A DNA stretch of 64,000 bases. It comes from Paracyclopina nana. Lineage: Eukaryota > Arthropoda > Copepoda > Cyclopoida > Cyclopettidae. Where the stretch lies: the NCBI GenBank assembly GCA_019096065.1, contig JAGUCH010000002.1, forward strand, positions 11,606,501-11,670,500. The letters run 5' to 3'. How positions within the stretch are numbered: the first letter of the stretch is position 1; every line of letters starts with the position of its first letter. The notes beneath the pieces are model-generated. The model searched no databases and was not told the DNA's origin. It saw nothing but the letters and a program-made list of their open reading frames with translations. A program made the position numbers and the translations under genes. Positions 52,327 through 62,100 of this stretch are shown here, piece after piece.

Positions 52327-55300
52327 GGCTCACTTAAAACCAAAGGGAAAGGAGAAAGTCTTTGGTTGTTGAAGCCCTAAAACTGCGAGCATACAAGGAA
52401 AGCCTCGCTCCCCCTCCACGATAACCGCTACTACGCATATGACTACATTTATATTCATTTTTGTTGAATTCGCCACGGGAAAAGTCTGCAAACACGCGCG
52501 TCTGCGCGTGAGTCTGTTTTTCTAAGTTCCTACCACCAAAAAGAAGCAAACGAAATATCTCTTTTCTACTCACATCCTCAACGTGAACAGACTGAGCTGC
52601 TTGCACCTATTTGGCCTTCTTTTTCACCATAGAGAAAAATCAAATTAACAAAGAATCAAACTAAGATGGTCTGACTGCTGCTGTACTGAAAACCGACAAG
52701 ACTCGATGATCATGTATATATATTACTACTACTCGTACATACTTACCCTCCTTGCTACAATCGATTGCATTATGAAAAACTACTGCTTCCTTCCCCTTAC
52801 CACGCAACCATAAAAATAACATACTTGCAACGAAAGAACTTTGCGACGATGCAACTCTACCAGATGATTATGAAATCGACCATTGCATGCAACGCTCTTT
52901 GAAGAAAAAAAACCAACCCCTCCCCGCGAAAGAATAACACCGTACAGCTATTACCATAACGTAACCATTTTACCAATGAAAAGAAACAGTATGCTGCTAT
53001 TCTGCTACCATTACTACTACATAATAATAATGTTGATGATAGTGACAACGTAGACGAAGGAAAAAGTGCGATTACCATAGTAACTCAAGATACCGGAGGA
53101 TTTTTATGTCTAGGCTCTCGCGTGCGTTCTCCATTTTATCATCTCCCAGTGCTGTAAAATGTACTTCTTTTTACCGTCAGTATGCCGAAATACTCATCTG
53201 ATTACACTTTACCCCGTGCCCTATTTGATATACTTGTACTGTGCAGTGGCTGGCTTATCCGCTTCTGCTAAAGTTTTTGTCAAAAATCCTACTATATCGT
53301 ATACATACTTGCATTAGAGAAGCCTCGGCTTTAGGGAATGATCATGATGATCCCATTGCTGCTGTCCTTCCATGACATTACTCACTTTTTAGCAGCAGAC
53401 AGCTAGCTAAAGCAACTCGCTGCTCTGGTCGTCGTAGCTTCGACAGCCAATCTTGCTTTAAGTACACTTTGTTTGCAACCGGCTACTGCTACTACTTATT
53501 CTGCTGTTCTCATTAGCTATATACACCCTGCTATTAGAGTATATCCCAAGTGCCGATGTACATACTGTAAAACATAATGCTTAATTGAAGTGAGAATCGA
53601 AATCGAACTATCTGATTTGATGCCAAAATATTTGAAAAATAAACATTTATAAAATAACCAGGACAAAAGTTGTTATTGCAGTTGGTCTTTTTATTGGTAG
53701 CTCCACCATTGCATGTTGATGTGATGATCATGGATTCGCTATTAATTCCTGACACAATTTTAGCCTTTAAGGATTTCAAGCGATGCGTCACTGCTGCATT
53801 TGGCATAGGAGATATACTATGCCAACCTGAGTTGCCGAATTCACCACAGATCGGGTTAACTTAGCTTCTCTTATAATTGGTTTCTTCTTTGATCGAGCAA
53901 CAAGCATTGCGGTTCTGATTATTGCCACTGAACCTTTTTTCTTTCATTTTTTGCACAGAGTCAGCCAAAGGTAAACACTTTCAAATAAATTAATAGAAAA
54001 ATTACTGATTTTGGTCTGGGTCCGTCAAAGTTTTAGTAATTTTAGCCAAAATAACTTTGTTAAACAAACTTGAGATTTATGACCTAAAAATGAAAATTTA
54101 TTATAATAAAAATATGTTGTGAACAATATTTATTATGGTCTTTTTTATTTTGGTAGCATCTGGGGGTACTTCCTTAATAAAAGAAAAAATGGTTAGCTTA
54201 TAAAACCTCAGTTTCTGATTGATAAACTGTAAATGCATGAACTGAAAATGAAATTTCATAATAAATGTCTGGTATGATGAGCAACTTTTGTAAGGTGATA
54301 TCAATTTTAGGGGCAGTTATGGGTTTACAAGGTTTGAGCTGAAAAAGCATCCATTTTTTTTTCTCAGGGTAGGCCAAAATAATTTATTTTGAGTTACCAA
54401 TATAATTTTTAGAATTTGACAACATTTTTCATTGTGGTAAGTTTAGCTTAGGTTGGATAAGGTTAATTAGGATAGATTTGTAAAAGGATCCAATGATACT
54501 CTCAGCAATGCAATGTAATTTTTAGAATTTGACATCATTTTTGATCATAAGGTTGGCTTTGTAAAAGGATCCAATAATGCTCTCAGCAATGCAATTTTGC
54601 ATCGATCCTACTAAAACGCACACAAGGCCAACAATTGGCCCACAAGGCCCACATTGCCTACAAGGCACACAGTTACTAAAAGGCTCTCATGCAGGGGAAG
54701 AAAATTGAATTAATTCTTGTTAGTTCACTTGTAGTAGCCCTAATTCAAATAGGTCCCTTTATCATTTCAATAAAGTTTATAAGAGGCACCTTGAAATCTT
54801 TGTGTAATTGCTGCATAGGTGCCATTAGAAAATAGGTTTTAAAAATGTAAAAAAAAGCAAAAGCTGGGTAATCTTGTTTAAAAAAAAAGATAAAATGTAG
54901 TAGCCTCCGCAAATGTAAACACAATAATTATCCCTGCATTTGGTTGGGTTAATTTATGTTAGAGCTGAAAAAGCCTCCATTTGCATTGTGTTTGATGAAG
55001 AACCTTACTTGTATGAGCAAGCAAGCTAAGTTGGAGCTGTGTTGGGGCTGACTTGATTACGCCCCAGCATGGAAGACTAACTTGGCTAGTTTAACGATAT
55101 TTGACCAGAAGGGCTCAAAGTCCAAGAGAAAGACTGTAATAAAGACCAAATGCAATACGCAACAACGTCTTGTCATTGTTGAGTTGCAAGTTGCCTAAAG
55201 AAGCAGGTAGTTTGGTAGATCAATGATGACAGCCTTTTCCCCCCTCGTACAGGAGAAAAGGCACTAAAGTCCAAGATGGATGAACCAAAATGGCGGCCTT

Positions 55301-55486
55301 CAGGCCTTGCAAAGTCCCAAATTTGGATACTTGCAAATAGTTCAAAAGCAAATCAGTAACTGGTTTTTAGCAATAATGGCTAACTTGGCTAACCATGGCT
55401 AATTTAGTTGGAAACGGTCTGGGTTCATCATGCCAGTTGCTCATGAACTCATGGTTACGTTTATGCCATAAAAAACCAGTTGATCA
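52327..55486. other. 3' untranslated region of the BTB gene, then intergenic sequence
   Basis: 52327 to about 53650 has no supported ORF and ends at AATAAA (53638-53643), so it is probably a long 3' UTR. The remainder is AT-rich. A partial tandem duplication is at 54403-54515 and 54516-54598 (both begin TAATTTTTAGAATTTGAC and end with CTCAGCAATGCAAT). No gene seen. Confidence 0.5.
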
Positions 55487-56106
55487 TGTTACGGGCCGAA
55501 AGGCAGCGGCACTCAGCGCGCGCTGCGCCCCGTCTCCGTCAGCTTCGGCCTCAAGATCTCAGCGCCAAGTGCATTTTTGAATCAGTGTGAGAATTGCTTT
55601 GATCAAGAATAGATCTGTCATTTACAATGTAGCTATATACTGGTATTTATTTGATTAGTTGTTATGTTTGCTTAGTATTTTAGTTGTTCTGTAGCCTGAA
55701 AAGTGCTGCATAGCCTGCTTTTGGATCAGGTCAAGCCTGACAGAAGCTTTTAGTATTGTCCTGCTTTTAGCTTAGCTACTTGTGGAGAAATCCACCTCTT
55801 AGTCTCACACTCACTGCTTTATGAATGAAAAGGACACTTTTATGAGTTTTGGAGCAGGAAACTGCTTCTAGGGTCATTTTATTGGCATCTCTCATTTATT
55901 GGGGACATACTTTGTCTACTTGTGCTGCATCCAAGCACTGAGGGCAGTGGATCTGGACCTTTGGAGTTCCCTTGGTAGACCAGCCATCGTGGAACTGTGG
56001 AGGATTTCGCTGTGGAAGCGGCCTTTCTCTATTGAAGCAGCCTCCTAGGTCGTCATAGTCCTCTCCAGGACGCCGAGGCCATCACCGGGCAAGGGGGACT
56101 TCAACA
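55487..56106 (+). repeat. 5' LTR of the second BEL/Pao element
   Basis: About 620 bp with TG...CA ends. It shares TTGGTAGACCAGCCAT and the GAATCAGTGTGAGAATTG region with the LTR at 6920-7481, otherwise diverged. Confidence 0.65.
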
Positions 56107-56108
56107 AG

Positions 56109-56126
56109 TGGCGCCCAACGTGGGGC
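56109..56126 (+). other. Primer binding site (tRNA-Lys type)
   Basis: TGGCGCCCAACGTGGGGC, two bases after the LTR end; the same 18 bases as at 7485-7502. Confidence 0.8.
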
Positions 56127-56155
56127 ATCCGAGCCCCTGACCTTGCAAAGAGTCC

Positions 56156-59100
56156 ATGACCAAATCTAATAGGTTCATTGAGTCCACTCCTGTCCCAGAG
56201 AGATATAGTAGACGAGTCAGAGGAGAAGCTCCTGAGCGAGGTAACATACTTCCCAATCTAGAACTATCACCTCTGCGAGAAGCCAGAACTAACGTTCAAA
56301 GACTACGACGGCTTGCTGGACTAGAAATAGTCGAAAGCTCTTCTTCTGGATCCTCGCTAGACTCGTCCAGGCGCTCGGTGAGATCTCAAATTGGAGATTC
56401 TACCGATTCATATCAGTGGATTAACGAGATCGAGGAGTTCAGACGCTCCATTCTACAGGGCCCAGATCCGATAGAAGATCTCGTCCCAGCGGTTCCAGCG
56501 TCCTTGTCCTTTGACGCTCAGCACGCCTCAAGTACATCGAGTTCCATCCTTTCGGCGGAAACGTCCGAGGATCCTCTTTACGCGATTTCTGAAACATCGC
56601 CATTTCACGGCTTTGATAGCATAAGTAGAGAGATGCAGCGTACTCCGAATAATTCTGGCGTCGCCAGGAACATCTTGTCAAGCCTCAGTGGGGGACAAGA
56701 AGGGGGAAACCTCGATTCACCCCAACCTGGACCATCCAACGCTGGAGCTGCTAACGCAGCGTCATCTTCTTCCGATGCTCCCGCAGGTTCTGCCAATGCC
56801 ACAATTTCCACCTCAGGAACTAGTACGTCCCATAGCCAAGCTGAGGGGAGCGGTCAAGCTCCTGATCTAAATGTGGCTACCTCGACTGGCCAGCAAGGCT
56901 ATTATCCGATGCCTCAAATGGGCATGCAGTTCCCAGGGGGCTACTATCCTGCCCAAAATCATCCTTCCGCCGCGCCCAATCAAGGATACATGGGCAATCC
57001 TAATCAAGGTTTTTATCCTAACATGCCCATGTTTAACCCGATGTTCATGCACCCTCAGATGTATCAGTACGCAATGCAACAGGGTGCGCAATCCTTTCCT
57101 CAAGAAGTTGCCATGCAGCCGGCTGCTGCGCAATCTGTAGCACTGATAACGGTCGTTTCCACTCAATCCGGATCTTCTGGTGATGCCGCAGGTGATTTGC
57201 CTAACATGCCCGAATCATCTCTTCAGCCGCCAAAAAGGAAACGAAGTGCCGAAAGGCGCGATCCGGATGAAGTTGGACTAGCAGGAGGAAACTCCCAACC
57301 TCCCAAGGGAATTGGGCATCAAAAGGGGAAAGCCCCTCTAGGTAGATACAAGGCAGCTGCCAATCCTGCGAACCGAGCTGGAGAGTACACTCCCAGAGGA
57401 ACCCGATCGAGACCTAATGCTGCCAAACCTACTCAGGCAGGCCTGAATGACATGCGAGACGCTCAAGCGGAGGCTCTCGCCATAACCGAAAGGTTGCAAG
57501 ACCAGTTCAGGGTCATTCTGCCATATGTGTCTCAACAACGGAAAGCCTTATTGGAAGGCCAACAAAGAGCCACTGCTGAGCAGCTCAATTCAGCGAAGAA
57601 TGCCCTCTCTGGATACTTGAAAGAGTTAAACTCCTCCAGGGTTGCTTACGACAAAGCAGTGGTGGTTGCTAGAGTGGAGCCATCAGTACAATTGCAGGCT
57701 GCGTTCTCGAAGTGCTATAATGGCGTGCAGAAACTTCTTTTTTCTGTGGAAGACCTGATCCGATTCAGAAATGAATACGCCGCCAAGCAGATGCGTCAAG
57801 CTCAACAAGCACAGGAGAAAAGAGCGAAGGTTCCTCAACCGGGAACTGGCCAGCCAAACACCGACAACAATGTCATAGCTCCGCCTCAGCCAATCAGAGA
57901 CGAGCAACCCGGACATCAACCAATGAGAAACGCGTCCGGCAGCGCAGCAGCCTCGTACGAAGGAATGACAGTTCGGGACATCGTAGCTGCGCAGGAAAGC
58001 ACTGGCGACTACACGGTTGGAACTCCTTTGCCGCAGGATTGGGACGACGATGGAAACATCACAGGAAACTATTTAGTGGAATTTGCAGCCAATAATCAGG
58101 GCGTCAGGCTCCTGAGGAGGGATTCTATGGAAATTTTCCATCTGGACCAACAACAGGCTGACTTTCCTGCCACCAAACTTTGGCTCAGAGACCTTGTCAG
58201 AGCTGGGCCTAATGAAATTGACAGGGCCCTCAGTCAACATTACGCTATCAGGCCTCCACCTAAGCTAAGGCCGGACGCAGGCCCCGAGGAAACTCTCAGA
58301 AGTTTGCGGTCAATGGAGAGCTTTCATCATCAGAGAAATCTGAGTGAAACGCAACAATCAAATGCCACTTCCATCACGCGAAGAAATTTCATGCAAGTTG
58401 CCCTGGCCTACGCAGACAACCTGTCATTGCTGAAGGACGGCACAAATGCAGTTCGGCAGCTCATAGACGAGAGAGCCCCATTGGAACATCTCACTCGCCA
58501 GAGGCAGGTATACGCAGAAATTATCGGATCATATATGCAGGCCCGGGACGGCATCGTGGAGTGCAACGAGCCACCTCCAGCTGCGGATGAGAGCGTCATG
58601 AGAACCGCCTTGAACTTGCAAACGGAACTTGACGATTATATCGCTGCCCGAAACGACATCGAAGCACAGCGAGAAAGGATTCAAAGGATGGCGGCTGCTC
58701 ACCCTCAAAGGCCTCCTACGTGCTACGGAAATCAACAGGCCATAGCACAAACTACGAGTACCACTTGGACACATGCCAACCCAATCTCTACCCACACAAG
58801 TTTGAGGTCGAATGCCCCGGAATTCCAACCTCACAACAGTTTTGCCACTGCGCCACTCTTACCGCAGATGCATCAGGCTCAATCATGGGCTCAGCCTCCA
58901 CCGTTGCAGCCTACACGGTTGCAGCCCCCACCGATGCATTTTCCTCCAGTGATGCCCCCACCACAATGGGGAAATCCGATGGCATCAGAGACAGCAGTCA
59001 TGGCTCACCCAATGGGGGGAGGCCAAAATCCTCCGACGCGGTTCACGCAATGGCAACCTCGGGCCTACTACCCGCAAGCGGAGCCCCATGTACCACGTGA

Positions 59101-62100
59101 GTACCGCCAACCGCCGCCGCCGCCGCAATATAGGCAAAATCCAAGGCCACGAAACTTACCCAGAGGAGATCATGATGAAGCCGGCTGGGGAAACCCAAAC
59201 CAAGCCAATCAGGTGCCGTCAAATCAAGAAGACTGGCCTTATGTACGCTGGGAACCACGCAACTTTTACGGGAAGTCCAGCCTCAAGCTATCGCAGGTAG
59301 AAATACCAAAGTTTGATGGGTGGCATCCGACAGAATACTATCGTTTCAAAGAGAGGTTCAAGTCCTTTGTACATAGTGATGCAGCTATGTCCATCAGCAA
59401 AAAGTGGGCCAGGTTGCTGGACAGCACCCAAGGTGGGCCTGCTGGAGATCTGGTGGACGAGTTCAGCAAGGATGAGGACGGTTACTACGAAGCTCTCGAA
59501 AGTCTCGAAAGAGAATTCGGGAATGACAAGTTGCAGTTTGACTACTTCATGCAAGAATTGTCAGAGCTCACCCCCTTGGACATGACTGACCCAGAGAACG
59601 TGATGAATGCGCGCAAACTAATAAATCGTATTCATAAGCACTTAGTCAATTCGGGTAGCTATCATGGAGAAATCCAGGACAGCACTATATTTCGTAGTCT
59701 GAAACTTACCCCGACCACACAGTTGATGGTAAATCAACTTCTGATGGCTGAGAAGCGCACCCACATGACCTTTCAGCTCTTCAGAGACTGGACGGCCCAC
59801 CATCAGCGCATTGAGAGGTGTCAAGGCTACAACAAGTCTGCCTCCAAAGCTGAAAAGACAAGAAAGGCAGCCGCAAAAGGAGTTCACGCCTTCCAGATGT
59901 CAAACTCACCTTCTTGGGAGCCTATGGATGAAGACGATTTCCACTCGAGCAAACCACGCAACCAACCCGTCGCACTTAATCATGTTGCCATGCATCCAAC
60001 AGCTCAGAACTTCTCTGCAAAACCCGGCCCAGAAATGGGGGACTATGCTGACGAGGAGGAGCTGCCAGTCTTCAATGAGTCCGGCATGGTCACCATCATG
60101 TCGGTTTCAAAGGGAGATCAAAGGTATTTCACGAAGTGCCCGGAATGCGACACGACAGAGCACATGCTATACAATTGTCCTCATTTGCTGGCAATGCACG
60201 CAGTGGGCAGGCTAAAAAAGGCAAGAGATTTCAAAGCATGCTTTCGCTGCCTGGGGGGCGTCCATCAAGTGTATGAATGCCGGAAGAACTGGAGCTGCAA
60301 AGAATGCGGGTCCAAAACCCACCACAACCTCCTCCACGACGCATGGAAGTCTAAGCCCGCCGATGCCAAACCACAAGAACCTGTCAAAAGAAAAGAGGAT
60401 GACCAAAAGGAGAGACTAGAAGAATTAGAAAAGAGAGTGGCTATGCTTATGGTAAAAAAGTCGTCGTCGCCGGTCACCACCAATCTTTTCACAGGCCACA
60501 GCACATACGCAGGCGGCAGGGGCAAAACGGACTACAAGGACCCTGAAAAAGATGAAAAAACTACGCCGGTTTGTGTCGCTGTAAAAGATGAAAGTCACGA
60601 GTTACCTGACGGAGCCCAAGGCGAAAGCCAACTTGCGGCTGCCATAGTCAAGGATCCCGATGGATGGGATGAGATTGATCCTCTCAAGACAGAGACCGAA
60701 AGGCCAGAAGTGGTCAATTGCCTTGCCACAGCAGAAGAAGGACTCCTGAGCTTCTGCGTCGTGCCCATCATGGTCGCAAACCCCGAAACGGGACAATTCG
60801 TCAAAGTCAACGCGTTCCTGGATACGGGAGCTCAGCTTTCGATGGTCACTGACAATTTGGCAGCCAAATTGGGCCTGAAAGGGCCAAAAGATGACCAAAC
60901 GCTAAAAATGATAGCTACAACCCTTAATTTGCCGAGCAGGTTGGTCAATCTGAGGGTTAAAGCAGTGGGGGGAGACAAACATTATGATCTGCCAGTACAT
61001 ACACTCACCGAACTACCATCTTCCATCAACACGCCTCCAATCAACAAGTTAAAGCAAAAATTCAAAATTTTGAAAGATTTTAATCTGCCGACTTATGCGA
61101 GAAATCCGCATCCCGACATTTTACTTGGTCTAGACTGCTTTAACCTCATCATGCCCACTAAGATTTTGCATCAAAGGGCAGGAGACCCGTATGTTTATGA
61201 GTGTGAGCTGGGAACGGTCCTCACCTATTACGATCCCACTGCTGGCCAAAATGGCAAGGAAAAAGTGGTGGCATTCGCTGCTTTGGCCTCCACCAGGGAA
61301 TTTGATCTTCAAGAGCCTCCAGGGGTCCTAGTTTGCGACCAATGCAACAGGGCATCCGGTCCTCCTATTGAAAGCCTGCAAGCGATGTGGGAATTTGATC
61401 GGCCCCAGGTGGATGCAGCTCCCACAATGAGCATAAATGACCAGAAAGCTTTGGACATATTGGTAAGCACCATCACTCAGCTAGAAAACAAAGCTTATCA
61501 GATGAGGCCAATGTGGAAAGACGGGGAGCCTCGGTTCACATGTAACAGGCTCAGAGTAATGAAGTCCACCGCTTGTCTAGAAAGGAAACTTTTCTTGCAC
61601 GATGAAGCCACATATGACAAAGCCACGGAAGAAATTCTAGAATGGCTCCGTTTAGGATTCATCAGAGCTCTTGACCCTTTGGTGGACAATCTGGATGACG
61701 GCAACTATCTGGACTGGCTGCTGGTCGAAAGGCCAGACAAACCATCGATGCCAGTTCGAGTAGTCTTTGACGGTGCGCGAAAGCATTTCGGCAAAAGCCT
61801 GAACGACGCTCTGCTTCCTGGACCCAAACTCCAAAGGAATGTATTTGAGATCCTCGTGGGTGCCAGGGAGAAGCCTGTGATGCTTGTAGCAGACATCTCC
61901 AAGATGTTTTTGCGTTTCAAGCTGGATCCGGAATCAAGGAAGTTTCATAGGTTTGTCTGGCAAGGTGTTTGTTACGAGGCCACCTCTGTGGTTTTCGGAA
62001 CGGCCTCAGCACCATGCATGGCCACCTTCGCCATGAAGCACCACATTTCCAAGTTTCAGGAAACCCACCCACAGGCCTTCAGAATCCTGGATAAGTTTCT